A DNA stretch of 23,748 nt from an uncultured Collinsella sp. (GCA_900555515.1 USLO01000007.1:1-23748), one strand, 5' to 3'. Counted from the stretch's first letter, positions 14,087 to 22,249 are shown. The notes: generated by a model not told the origin, from the sequence alone. Translations and numbers: made by a program.

Positions 14087-15868
14087 ATGACGATCACCGA
14101 AATCGACGAGAAGTTCATGCGCGAGGCGCTGACCGAGGCGCGCGCCGCCGCTGCGGTGGGCGAGGTACCGATTGGTGCCGTGGTAGTGCGCGCGGGTGAG
14201 ATTGTCGCGAGGGCGCACAATCGCCGCGAGCTCGATCAGGATCCTTCGGCTCATGCCGAGTTTGCGGCCGTGTGCGCCGCTGCCCAGGCGCTTGGCCGCT
14301 GGCGCCTTTCCGATTGCACGGTCTACGTGACGCTCGAGCCTTGCTGCATGTGCGCGGGGCTTATGGTTAACGCGCGCGTCGGGCGCTGCGTGTATGGTGC
14401 GGCTGATGCCAAGGCGGGCGCGTTGGGGTCCCTATACGATTTGAATGCCGATTCGCGCCTGAATCATCGGTTTAACGTGACCGCCGGCGCGCTGGCAGAC
14501 GAGTGTCGTGAGGTGTTGAGCAGCTATTTTAGTGGGCTGCGTGGCACCGATGGTGCTGGCTGCGGTTGTGGGGCCGATCTTGAAGCACACGCCGCTCACG
14601 CCGCAGCGCTTGCAGGTGCCGGTGAGGATGCTGGCACGGCGGTTGACTTTGGTCCAGCGTGCCGCCGGCCCCGCCGTGTGCTGCTGGCGATCGACTCCTT
14701 TAAGGGCAGCGTTTCGAGTGCACAGACGGAGGCGGCGGTCGCCGAGGGCGTGCGCCGCGTTTGGCCCGATGCCGAGGTGTGCACATTGCCGCTGGCGGAT
14801 GGCGGTGAGGGGACGCTCGATGCCGTTGCCGCGTGCGGCGGTGAGATTGTGACCTGCGAGGTGGCAGGTCCCTTGGGCGACCGCGTGTCTGCCCGGATGC
14901 TGGTTGATGCCGAGCACGACTCAGCTGTAATTGAGATGGCCGAGGCGGCCGGCATTGGGTACTCGCCTTGCACGGAGTCGTCGGCGCTGGCTGCTACAAC
15001 CTATGGCGTGGGCGAACTGATGCTTCGTGCGGTTCGCGCGGGTGCAAAGACTATCTATATTGGTCTGGGCGGTAGTGCCACCAACGACGGCGGCGCCGGC
15101 ATGCTGCAGGCGCTGGGCGCGCGTGTGGTCGATGATCGGGGCTGCGATATCGCCCCCGGTCTTGCCGGCCTTGAGCAGGTGGCGAACGTTGATTTGGCGC
15201 CAGCGCCGCAGGCTTTGGATGGCGCTCGTATCGTTGTGCTTTCGGATGTCGAGAATCCGCTCGTAGGGCGTCGCGGCGCACTGGCGGTGTTCGGCGGACA
15301 GAAGGGCCTGCCGACGGATGATGCCGAGGCGCTGAGCAGGTACGACAGCTGGATGGTCGGCTACGGTCGCCTGCTCGATGCGGCAATTTTCGAGGCGCGA
15401 GCCCAGGGGTTGTTGCGCACACCCGAGAACGCACGGACATTTGGCTCGGTGCTTGACGTGCCCGGCGCGGGCGCTGCCGGTGGCTTGGGCGCGGCGTTGC
15501 TGGCGCTCGGCGCGGAGCTACGCTCGGGTGTGGAGACGGTGCTCGATCTGATTGGGTTTGACGAGCGCGTGCGCGATGTCGACCTGGTCATTACAGGCGA
15601 GGGCAATATGGATGAACAGTCCGCCGCTGGAAAGGCGCCGGTTGGTGTGGCTCGCCGCGCCAAGCGATATGGCAAACCGGTGGTTGCCGTCGTGGGCGGT
15701 CGTGCGGATAACTTGGATGTAGTGTATGAGCAGGGTATCGACTTGGTGCTGCCGATCTGTCGTAAGCCTATGCCCCTCAACCAAGCGCTCGACCCCCAGG
15801 AAGCTACAGCCAATCTCATCTGCGCCGGCGAAGCGGCTGCTCGATCCTACGATCTTGGCCGCCTCTAA
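14087..15868 (+). CDS. TadA-like tRNA adenosine deaminase fused to glycerate 2-kinase
   Basis: A 593-residue two-domain protein. Residues 1-155 are a TadA-type deaminase with zinc ligands His56 (in HAE, with catalytic Glu58), Cys86 and Cys89 (in TLEPCCMCAG), expected to make inosine at the wobble base of tRNA-Arg. Residues about 156-196 are an Ala/Gly-rich linker. Residues 197-593 are a full-length glycerate kinase of the GlxK/GarK family: LLAIDSFKGSVSS, LADGGEGT, GLGGSATNDGGAGMLQALGA, VPGAGAAGGLGAALLALGA and TGEGNMDEQSAAGKAP. Each domain is complete by length and motifs, and no internal stop separates them. GGGAAGG at 14074-14080 sets the start; an in-frame upstream extension runs into the tRNA. 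The two activities have no obvious metabolic link. Both halves share the window's codon style. Confidence 0.9.
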   Translation: MTITEIDEKFMREALTEARAAAAVGEVPIGAVVVRAGEIVARAHNRRELDQDPSAHAEFAAVCAAAQALGRWRLSDCTVYVTLEPCCMCAGLMVNARVGRCVYGAADAKAGALGSLYDLNADSRLNHRFNVTAGALADECREVLSSYFSGLRGTDGAGCGCGADLEAHAAHAAALAGAGEDAGTAVDFGPACRRPRRVLLAIDSFKGSVSSAQTEAAVAEGVRRVWPDAEVCTLPLADGGEGTLDAVAACGGEIVTCEVAGPLGDRVSARMLVDAEHDSAVIEMAEAAGIGYSPCTESSALAATTYGVGELMLRAVRAGAKTIYIGLGGSATNDGGAGMLQALGARVVDDRGCDIAPGLAGLEQVANVDLAPAPQALDGARIVVLSDVENPLVGRRGALAVFGGQKGLPTDDAEALSRYDSWMVGYGRLLDAAIFEARAQGLLRTPENARTFGSVLDVPGAGAAGGLGAALLALGAELRSGVETVLDLIGFDERVRDVDLVITGEGNMDEQSAAGKAPVGVARRAKRYGKPVVAVVGGRADNLDVVYEQGIDLVLPICRKPMPLNQALDPQEATANLICAGEAAARSYDLGRL

Positions 15869-15887
15869 AACCAATCCCCCCAATAAC

Positions 15888-15949
15888 TTGCGGTGGAATA
15901 GTTCCTGTTTTTGGCCCTGAGCCGCAAAACAGGAACTATTCCACCGCAA
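15888..15949. repeat. 24-bp-arm inverted repeat after the TadA fusion gene
   Basis: Arms 15888-15911 and 15926-15949 are perfect reverse complements with a 14-base loop. The arms run from TTGCGGTGG to CTGTTTT. No T-run follows, so it is not a standard terminator although it lies 20 bases after a stop codon. Confidence 0.9.
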
Positions 15950-15989
15950 CTCAAAAGTAGTCAAAAAGCCCCGTCCCAAATTAGCTGTC

Positions 15990-16018
15990 TTGCCCCATCG
16001 GGCGGGAGCGGGTAAGAT
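15990..16018 (+). promoter_or_regulatory. promoter of the SRP RNA gene
   Basis: TTGCCC (15990-15995) and TAAGAT (16013-16018) are separated by 17 bases, placing the start at about 16025, which coincides with the base of the RNA's terminal stem. Confidence 0.7.
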
Positions 16019-16025
16019 ATATCGA

Positions 16026-16148
16026 GCGCCTAGCGCGTTCGATGGGTTCGGATGACGACATGTTCCGAATCTGGTCAGGTCCGGAAGGAAGCAGCCATAA
16101 GGAGCCTCTGTCGGGCATCCGAATCCATCGAGCGCACGGGCGCTTTTT
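16026..16148 (+). ncRNA. ffs: signal recognition particle RNA (4.5S type)
   Basis: The conserved core GGTCAGGTCCGGAAGGAAGC (16073-16092), followed by AGCC, has the GGAA tetraloop (16083-16086) and the Ffh-binding internal loops. Flanks pair in a long hairpin: GGGTTCGGATG with CATCCGAATCC, CGATGG with CCATCG, and GCGCC at the 5' base with GGCGC at 16139-16143. Five T at 16144-16148 mark termination. At about 118-123 bases it is the small bacterial form. Its RNA binds Ffh for co-translational membrane targeting. Confidence 0.93.
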
Positions 16149-16161
16149 GGTGCCGCGATGC

Positions 16162-16256
16162 GGTCCCGGCGCCGGCGGGCTGTTTGGTGTCTCGCTGGTC
16201 CTCGGCTTCGCCTGCGGGATCGCTCGACTACCAAACAGCCCGCCGGCACCGGGACC
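16162..16256. repeat. 27-bp-arm inverted repeat after the SRP RNA
   Basis: Arms 16162-16188 and 16230-16256 are reverse complements at 26 of 27 positions, around 41 bases that can form a smaller stem about CGGCTTCGCC. No T-run follows. It begins 14 bases after the SRP RNA terminator. Confidence 0.85.
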
Positions 16257-16398
16257 ACTTCGTCCAAAAATCACCCGTAAAGGCGCGTTTATCTGAATAA
16301 TTTAATCCCGTGCCTTTTGCTGCTCGTTGGCGTTGTCTGGAGCGCGGTGGCTATGTGGTTCAGGAGGCGGCGGTGCTGTTGCTTGAATTTTTGCAGTT
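16257..16398. other. non-coding spacer
   Basis: No convincing gene, repeat or promoter. Short frames here (for example a 15-codon one over CGGCGGTGCTGTTGCT) have no supporting context. Confidence 0.5.
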
Positions 16399-16441
16399 AA
16401 AGAGGTCCGTTTCCCTGGGTTGGGGAAACGGACCTCTTTTT
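16399..16441. terminator. strong bidirectional terminator
   Basis: A 17-bp perfect stem (16399-16415 with 16423-16439, loop of seven) is flanked by A and T runs. It ends the leftward surface-protein gene at 16485 and would stop rightward read-through. Confidence 0.88.
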
Positions 16442-16484
16442 GTCTCTTGGCTTGTGGATTGGCGAAGACAATAACCGCTGGCAG

Positions 16485-17508
16485 CTATTTTGGGTTTTTG
16501 ATGCGGCGTGTGGCAGTGGCGGTTATTCCGAGGCCTGCGGCGGCGACTGCTGCGAGTGCGATTGCGCTCGGCGCTGCGTCGCCCGTGTTCGCGAGCTTGC
16601 CGGCGGTCGTATCTGCTTGCTTGCCGCTGCTCGTGTTCGCCTGCTTGGTGGAGCTTGGTAGGGCGTCTTTGCCGGTTGCAGGTGAGGCAACGGGCAGTGT
16701 CGCCTCGGCGGGTTGCGTTGAGCCGGAGGGAGGCACTGTCTCGGCGGGTTTCGTTATCTCGGGCGAGGCGGCCTTGTCTGCCGCGGCCTTTGCCTCTTCG
16801 TATGCCTTGCAGGCGTCGTCATAGGCCGCTTGCGCCTTTTCCAAATCGCTTAGGAGCGCATTTCGCTTGGCTATGTCCTCGTCGATGTGGGCTTTAGCTT
16901 CCCCTGCCTCACTTTCGAAATGCTGAACCTGTTTTTTTCTGGCTTTCGAGCCGGCGTTGGTAGGAGTGAAGATCATCTTCATAAGATTTTTCTCGCCTTT
17001 CTGCCGACATGATCTCACTGCGCAACTGCTTAATATGCTCCTTAATAGCTGTGCTAGGCTCTTCGCCGCCGAGTGCCTCAAGTGCTTCACGTGCCTTATC
17101 TAATTCTGCCTGAAGGCCGCTTGTCCGGTTGTGGGCCTCATCGTATTTGGCTTGGGCTGCATCGACGTTCGCTTGCATGGCGGGAAGGGGTTCCCTCCGT
17201 TTGGCGGCTTCAGCCGCCACCATGTCGTAGAGTTCTTGAAATGCGGCAATGTCATCATCGATTTCCGCAAGTTTTTCGGGACTTGCGGCGTCTTTTGCGG
17301 CCTCGAGGTTTTTGAGCGCTTCCTGCATGGCTGCATACGCTTTTTCTTTTGCGGCGGCCGCATCTTCCGTCTGCAAGGCAACTGCAGCGGTGGGGGAGCT
17401 GGTTTCTGCCGCGATCGCCGTTACGGGGGCGATTCCCGCGACAAGTGCCGCGGAAAGGGCGATGCCCACAGTTGCTCGTCTTGCTCTTCTTGCGAGAATG
17501 TCGTTCAT
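16485..17508 (-). pseudogene. coiled-coil cell-wall-anchored protein, frameshifted at an A7 tract
   Basis: Two overlapping frames make one gene. The first (17508 to 16909, 199 residues) has a signal peptide (1-34, ending in AIAAE) and a long Ala/Glu/Lys-rich coiled coil. The second supplies more coiled coil (HFESEAGEAKAHIDEDIAKR onward), a Pro/Ser/Thr-rich spacer and a sorting signal LANTGD plus hydrophobic stretch and a RRIKNPK tail. Removing one base in the A7 run at 16932-16938 joins them into a 340-residue protein with an uninterrupted coiled coil (SQKKQVQHFESE). As written the first frame stops at 16909 and lacks its anchor. The cause may be true mutation, phase variation, slippage or a sequencing error. 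GAGGTG before the ATG supports the start. Confidence 0.8.
16932..16938 (-). other. A7 homopolymer at the frameshift
   Basis: Seven T on + (seven A in the transcript). Reading AAA AAA then skipping one A moves the first frame into the second, so this is where the two halves of the surface protein join. Confidence 0.75.
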
Positions 17509-17558
17509 CTCGGCACCTCATTTCAAGGGTCGGCGACTAACTTGGTAGCACTAATGTA

Positions 17559-17564
17559 AGTATA
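17559..17564 (-). promoter_or_regulatory. candidate -10 of the coiled-coil surface protein
   Basis: TATACT reads leftward about 50 bases before the start codon. The -35 position is weak. An inverted repeat GGCGG-N5-CCGCC (17568-17582) covers the spacer and could bind a regulator. Confidence 0.4.
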
Positions 17565-17663
17565 TCAGGCGGTTTGCCCGCCATTGATCGGGCGTGCGCG
17601 TGCCTTTCCGCTTCTTTGGAAACCCTTCTCTGGAAACCGAATCCCATTAGAAATGACGAGTTG

Positions 17664-17693
17664 TTTACGCTTCTTTTGGGGTGGCGGTACTAT
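17664..17693 (+). promoter_or_regulatory. candidate promoter of the second ABC exporter
   Basis: TTTACG (17664-17669) and TACTAT (17688-17693) are 18 bases apart, about 45 bases before the start codon. No repeat like that of the first exporter operon is present. Confidence 0.45.
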
Positions 17694-17737
17694 CATGGTT
17701 CGAATTGAGTGTGAATGATGATAGGGAGCGCCTATAC

Positions 17738-19600
17738 ATGATTGAGCTGCTCAGGCGTTTTGGTGGCAAGTTTCGCCGCTATATGGTGATTGGCCCTGCG
17801 TGCAAGCTGATCGAAGTGATCTTTGACCTGCTGACGCCGCTGGTGATTGCCCAGATGATCGATAAGGGTATTGGCGCACACGATGTCAACGCCGTCGTCC
17901 ACTACGGTATGCTGCTTGGCGCCATGGCTGTGATCGGCATCTCGTTTACGCTCGTCTGCCAAAAGATGGCGGCGCTCACCTCGCAGGGCATGGGCACCGA
18001 TATCCGCGGTGCGCTCTACCAGCACATCAATAAGCTGAGCTACGTCGAGCTCGATCGCTTTGGCACGCCGTCGCTTATCACGCGCATTACCAACGACGTC
18101 AACCAGGTGCAGCTCGCTGTGGCGCTGGGCGTGCGCATGCTCATCCGCTGGCCCTTCTTGGCGGTGGGCTCCATGTGCGCGGCCCTCGCCATCGACCTTA
18201 AGCTCGGAATGATCTTTTTGATTTGCACGCCCGCCATCGGCCTGGTGTTTTGGTTTGTCATGGCGCGCTGCATTCCGTATTACAAGCAGCTGCAGGCAAA
18301 GCTCGACCGCATCGCGCTTATCTGCCGCGAAGGCCTTTCGGGCGCTCGCGTGGTTCGCGCCTTCGTGCGCGAGGACCACGAGCGCGAGCGCTTTGCCCAA
18401 GCCGCCGATGACCAGGCCAATACTGCCATCGCGGTGGGCAAGCTCTCGTCGATTCTCAACCCCGTCACGTTTTTGGTGATGAACCTGGGCGTGTGCGCCA
18501 TCCTGTGGGTGGGCGGCATCCAGGTCAACGTGGGCGAGCTCACGCAGGGCCAGGTCATGGCGTTCGTCAACTACATGACGCAGACCCTGACCTCCATCGT
18601 GTATGTTGCCAACTTGGTCGTGGTCTTTACCAAGGCGAGCGCCAGTGCGTCGCGTATCAACGAGGTGCTCAATTGCGAGCCGAGCATCACCGACGAGGGC
18701 AACCAGCCGGTTGCGCTGCCCGAGCCGGGCAATGTCGCTCCAGTTCCTGCGCTGAGCTTTGACCATGCGAGCTTCTCGTTTGGCGCCGGCGCTGCCAACG
18801 CCGTCAACGATGTGACGCTGGAGCTGCCGCTGGGCAAGACGCTCGGCATCATCGGCGGCACGGGCAGCGGCAAGTCCACGCTCGTTTCGCTTATCCCGCG
18901 CCTGTACGATGCGGGCACCGGCAGCGTGAGCGTAATGGGCGCCGACGTGCGCACCTGGCCGCTCGATCAGCTGCGCCACTTGGTCGCGACCGTCCCGCAG
19001 CGCGCGTCGCTGGTGAGCGGCACCATCCGCAGCAACCTGACCTGGCGTGACGAGGTGGCGACCGACGAGGAGCTCTGGGCGGCACTCGAAATGGCGCAGG
19101 CAAGCGAGTTCGTGCGCAACAAGCCGCAGGGGCTCGACGCCCCGGTCGAGGCGGGCGGCAAGAACTTTAGCGGTGGCCAGCGCCAGCGCCTGACCATCGC
19201 GCGCGCCCTGGTGGGCTCGCCACAGGTCCTGATCATGGACGATTCTGCCTCGGCGCTCGACTTTAAGACCGACGCGGCGCTTCGCCATGCCATTCGCGAG
19301 CGCAGCGTGCGCGGTGCCGCCGAGGGCGGGCTGCCGCTCACGACGGTGATCGTGAGCCAGCGCGTCTCGACCGTCCGCGATGCCGACATGATCTGCGTGC
19401 TCGACCACGGCTCGGTCGCGGGACTGGGTACGCACGACGAGCTGTACGCAAGCTGCCAGCTCTACCGCGAGATTTGCCAGTCGCAGCTGCGCCGCGAGGA
19501 GCTCGAGGGCCGGCAGGGTAGCACGACGCCCGCGCCCACCCCAGGGCCCGCGTCCGCCCCAACCGCCCCCGCATCCGTCTGCGCAAAGGAGGGCTGCTAA
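17738..19600 (+). CDS. ABC exporter half-transporter, degenerate-site subunit (second system)
   Basis: A 620-residue exporter with a six-helix membrane domain (about 1-310) and ATPase domain (about 335-590). Walker A is GGTGSGKST (373-381) and the signature SGGQ (478-481) is canonical. Walker B is IMDD, with Asp502 in place of catalytic Glu, and the H-loop has Gln541 for His. The segment SALDFKTDAALRHA is identical to one in the first exporter's degenerate subunit, so the two are paralogues. A Pro/Ala/Thr-rich tail of about 29 residues follows the ATPase. AGGGAG at 17723-17728 selects ATG17738 over a GTG at 17681. The partner gene begins at the next base. Confidence 0.92.
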   Translation: MIELLRRFGGKFRRYMVIGPACKLIEVIFDLLTPLVIAQMIDKGIGAHDVNAVVHYGMLLGAMAVIGISFTLVCQKMAALTSQGMGTDIRGALYQHINKLSYVELDRFGTPSLITRITNDVNQVQLAVALGVRMLIRWPFLAVGSMCAALAIDLKLGMIFLICTPAIGLVFWFVMARCIPYYKQLQAKLDRIALICREGLSGARVVRAFVREDHERERFAQAADDQANTAIAVGKLSSILNPVTFLVMNLGVCAILWVGGIQVNVGELTQGQVMAFVNYMTQTLTSIVYVANLVVVFTKASASASRINEVLNCEPSITDEGNQPVALPEPGNVAPVPALSFDHASFSFGAGAANAVNDVTLELPLGKTLGIIGGTGSGKSTLVSLIPRLYDAGTGSVSVMGADVRTWPLDQLRHLVATVPQRASLVSGTIRSNLTWRDEVATDEELWAALEMAQASEFVRNKPQGLDAPVEAGGKNFSGGQRQRLTIARALVGSPQVLIMDDSASALDFKTDAALRHAIRERSVRGAAEGGLPLTTVIVSQRVSTVRDADMICVLDHGSVAGLGTHDELYASCQLYREICQSQLRREELEGRQGSTTPAPTPGPASAPTAPASVCAKEGC

Positions 19601-21460
19601 ATGAATCCGTACACTTCCTCCGGTTCGGTCGCCACGATGACGGCCAACGTGTCCGGCAACGATAGCCTCAACGACCTGGGCGATGGCCCGCGCCAGCCCG
19701 GCGACCCCGAGCGCTATCCCGTGGGCGCGGTGACCCGCCGCCTGATGGGCTACGTCCGTCCGCACTGTATTTCGTTTACGGCGTCGTTTGTGAGCGCCGC
19801 CATCTCGGTGATTCTGCAGCTCTACACGCCTATCCTTATCGGCGAGGGCATCGACCTGATCGTTGCCGTCGGGCAGGTGGACTTCGACGCGCTGCTGCCG
19901 CTTGTCACCAAACTCGCGCTCGTCGTGGTGGGAGCTGCGGCCTTCCAGTGGCTGCAGGGCTACTGCGTCAACCGCCTGTCCTACGAGACGGTGCGCGACA
20001 TGCGCGTGGAGGCGAGCGACAAACTCAGCCGCATGCCGCTCAGCTTTATCGACAGCCATGCCCACGGCGACCTCATGAGCCGCGTGGTCAACGACGTCGA
20101 CCAGGTCGGCGACGGTCTGCTGCAGGGCTTCACGCAGCTTTTCACCGGCGTTATCACCATCGTGGGCACGCTTGCGTTTATGCTCTCCATTAACCTGACC
20201 ATGACGCTCGTGGTGGTGCTCGTCACGCCGCTTTCCATCTTTGCCGCCGGTGCCATCGCCAAGCTCTCCAACAAGAGCTTTACGGCGCAGCAGCGCATTC
20301 AAGGCCAGCTCGGTGGCCATATTGAGGAGTATGTGGGTGAGCAAAAGCTCGTGGACGCCTTCGCCTACGGCACGCACGCTCAGCAGCGCTTCGATGCCCT
20401 CAATACTGAGCTCTACACCGCGGGCGAGCGCGCGCAGTTTATGGGTTCGCTCTCCAACCCCGGTACGCGCTTTATCAACAACATCATCTATGCCGTGGTC
20501 GTTGTGATCGGCTGCGTGGGCGTGATCACGGGCGTGCCAGCGGTGCTTACGGTGGGTGGCGTGCAGATTTTCCTGTCCTATGCTAACCAGTACACCAAGC
20601 CGTTCAACGAGGTCACCAACATCATTACGCAGATCCAGACCGCGTACGCCTCGGCGCGCCGCATGTTCGCGCTGCTCGATGCACGCGAGCAGGAGCCCGA
20701 CGCGTCGGACGCTGTAGAGTTTGCCGCCCCGAAGGGCGAGGTCGCCTTTGTACATGTGGACTTTAGCTACGTGCCCGACCGCAAGCTGCTGCAGGATATC
20801 TGTATTGAGGCCAAACCCGGCATGCGCTTTGCCCTGGTCGGCCCCACGGGCTGCGGCAAGACGACGCTCATCAACTTGCTGCTGCGCTTTTACGATATCG
20901 ATGCCGGACGCATCATGGTCGATGGCCGGTCTTCGCGCGACTACACGCGCGCAAGCCTGCGCCGCGCCTTTGGCATGGTGCTGCAGGATACGTGGCTGTT
21001 CGAGGGCACGGTGGCGGACAACATCGCTTACGGTTGCCCGGATGCCACGCGCGAGCAGGTTATCGAGGCGGCCAAGCGCGCGCATGCGCATAAGTTTATC
21101 GTGCAGCTGCCAGGCGGCTACGATACGGTGATCGGCGAGGACGGCGGCACGTTTAGCCAAGGCCAAAAACAGCTGCTGTGCATCGCGCGCGTCATGCTTA
21201 CCGACCCGGCGATCTTGCTGCTGGACGAGGCAACGTCGAGCATCGATACCCGCACCGAGCTGCAGGTTCAGGCGGCATTCGACGAGCTCATGGCAGGTCG
21301 CACAAGCTTTGTCGTGGCGCACCGCCTGAGCACCATCCGCAACGCCGACTGCATTCTGGTGATGCGCGACGGCCAGATTATCGAGCGCGGCACGCACGAC
21401 GAGCTGCTAGCGGCAGGCGGCTTCTACGCCGAACTCTACCGCAGCCAGTTCGCCCAGTAA
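19601..21460 (+). CDS. ABC exporter half-transporter, catalytic subunit (second system)
   Basis: A 619-residue partner of the preceding protein. After about 40 polar residues comes the six-helix membrane domain (about 45-355) and ATPase domain (about 380-615). Walker A GPTGCGKTT (414-422), Walker B LLDE with catalytic Glu543, and His574 are canonical, while the signature is SQGQ (519-522). With the upstream subunit this makes one consensus and one degenerate ATP site. The ATG directly abuts the previous stop, with AGGAGG at 19587-19592 inside the upstream gene, so translation is coupled. The substrate is unknown. Confidence 0.92.
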   Translation: MNPYTSSGSVATMTANVSGNDSLNDLGDGPRQPGDPERYPVGAVTRRLMGYVRPHCISFTASFVSAAISVILQLYTPILIGEGIDLIVAVGQVDFDALLPLVTKLALVVVGAAAFQWLQGYCVNRLSYETVRDMRVEASDKLSRMPLSFIDSHAHGDLMSRVVNDVDQVGDGLLQGFTQLFTGVITIVGTLAFMLSINLTMTLVVVLVTPLSIFAAGAIAKLSNKSFTAQQRIQGQLGGHIEEYVGEQKLVDAFAYGTHAQQRFDALNTELYTAGERAQFMGSLSNPGTRFINNIIYAVVVVIGCVGVITGVPAVLTVGGVQIFLSYANQYTKPFNEVTNIITQIQTAYASARRMFALLDAREQEPDASDAVEFAAPKGEVAFVHVDFSYVPDRKLLQDICIEAKPGMRFALVGPTGCGKTTLINLLLRFYDIDAGRIMVDGRSSRDYTRASLRRAFGMVLQDTWLFEGTVADNIAYGCPDATREQVIEAAKRAHAHKFIVQLPGGYDTVIGEDGGTFSQGQKQLLCIARVMLTDPAILLLDEATSSIDTRTELQVQAAFDELMAGRTSFVVAHRLSTIRNADCILVMRDGQIIERGTHDELLAAGGFYAELYRSQFAQ

Positions 21461-21488
21461 GCAAGCCCGTGGGGCAAATTAATCAATC

Positions 21489-21528
21489 GACAGACGGTGG
21501 TTTACATCTGTCACGTTAGTACTAAGAT
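21489..21528 (+). promoter_or_regulatory. promoter of the flavodoxin gene with an overlapping inverted repeat
   Basis: TTTACA (21501-21506) and TAAGAT (21523-21528) are separated by 16 bases. GACAGA (21489-21494) and TCTGTC (21507-21512) form an inverted repeat enclosing the -35 box, a plausible operator. Confidence 0.55.
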
Positions 21529-21587
21529 ATTCATCTAATAAATTGCATTAGTGGCTTTAGTTTTGGGGGAAACGAGGCAACGTGACT

Positions 21588-22139
21588 ATGACGTGCTCTT
21601 TGGTGGTTAACAGCAAGAGCGGTAATACCAGGATGGTTTCGGGTGCGATCAAGCGCACTCTGCAGGCTGCGGGCGTTGAGTTTGTTCACGCCGCGGCGTT
21701 GAGCGACGATGCGGACGCAGATCAGGTTGCGCTCGAGGCGCAGGGCGCCTGCGCGGCCGACACGGTGCTCGTCGGTTTTTGGTGCGACAAGGGTGCGTGC
21801 ACGCCTTCGGTCGCGGCGTTGCTCTCCGCCTTGCACGGCAAGCGCGTCTTCCTGTTTGGCACCTGCGGCTTTGGGGCCGACCAGAGCTATTACCAGCAGA
21901 TTATCGATCGCGTAACTTCAAATTTGGCTGGGGATGCCGAGCTTGCGGGCTGGGCGATGTGCCAGGGCAAGATGGGCCCTGCGGTCAAGCAGCGCTACGA
22001 GGCCATGCTCGAGCAAGATCCCGACAACGCCCGATTTAAGATGCTGCTCGACAACTGGGTTGCCGCGAAGGACCATCCCACCAAGGAAGATCTGGACCAT
22101 ATGGCGGCGGCGGCAAAGAAGGCCGTGTTGGGCGAGTAG
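21588..22139 (+). CDS. flavodoxin family protein (BilS-like)
   Basis: A 183-residue soluble protein with a flavodoxin fold. The FMN phosphate loop SKSGNT is at 9-14, after the first beta strand. LVGFWCDKGACTPSVAALLSALHGKRVFLFGTCGFG is the middle signature of the atypical flavodoxin group that includes BilS, the partner of bilirubin reductase BilR in gut bacteria; no bilR-like gene is adjacent, so an electron-transfer role is inferred and bilirubin reduction is not claimed. ATG21588 has GAGG ten bases upstream; a GTG two codons earlier (21582) is an alternative. It has its own promoter and terminator. Confidence 0.82.
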   Translation: MTCSLVVNSKSGNTRMVSGAIKRTLQAAGVEFVHAAALSDDADADQVALEAQGACAADTVLVGFWCDKGACTPSVAALLSALHGKRVFLFGTCGFGADQSYYQQIIDRVTSNLAGDAELAGWAMCQGKMGPAVKQRYEAMLEQDPDNARFKMLLDNWVAAKDHPTKEDLDHMAAAAKKAVLGE

Positions 22140-22180
22140 ACCGCCGCTCGCGGTGCCGCGCGTTCAATCGTACAAACGTG

Positions 22181-22208
22181 AAAGCCTCGAAATTCTCGAG
22201 GCTTTTTT
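22181..22208 (+). terminator. intrinsic terminator after the flavodoxin gene
   Basis: AAAGCCTCGA pairs perfectly with TCGAGGCTTT around a 5-base loop, in a run of six T. The TTGACA of the next promoter begins two bases later. Confidence 0.88.
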
Positions 22209-22209
22209 C

Positions 22210-22237
22210 TTGACACGAGGACGTTCCGTGGCAAAAT
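22210..22237 (+). promoter_or_regulatory. promoter of the tetR gene at 22266
   Basis: A consensus -35 TTGACA (22210-22215) and CAAAAT (22232-22237) are separated by 16 bases. The TGAAC-N3-GTTCA operator starts at the last base of the -10. Confidence 0.65.
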
Positions 22238-22249
22238 GAACAAAGTTCA
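22237..22249. promoter_or_regulatory. TGAAC-N3-GTTCA operator, copy 2
   Basis: TGAACAAAGTTCA begins at the -10 box of the tetR promoter and covers the transcription start, a position suited to autorepression. Confidence 0.7.

Noticed and set aside
16042..16300. Short plus-strand frames over 16042-16300.
   Set aside because: They overlap the SRP RNA and a long inverted repeat, and have no ribosome site or recognisable product.
17732..21397. A 1221-codon open frame on the minus strand across both ABC genes.
   Set aside because: It is the mirror of two complete ABC exporter genes; its product is low-complexity (His, Arg, Ala, Asp) with no domain, as expected from antisense of GC-rich codons.
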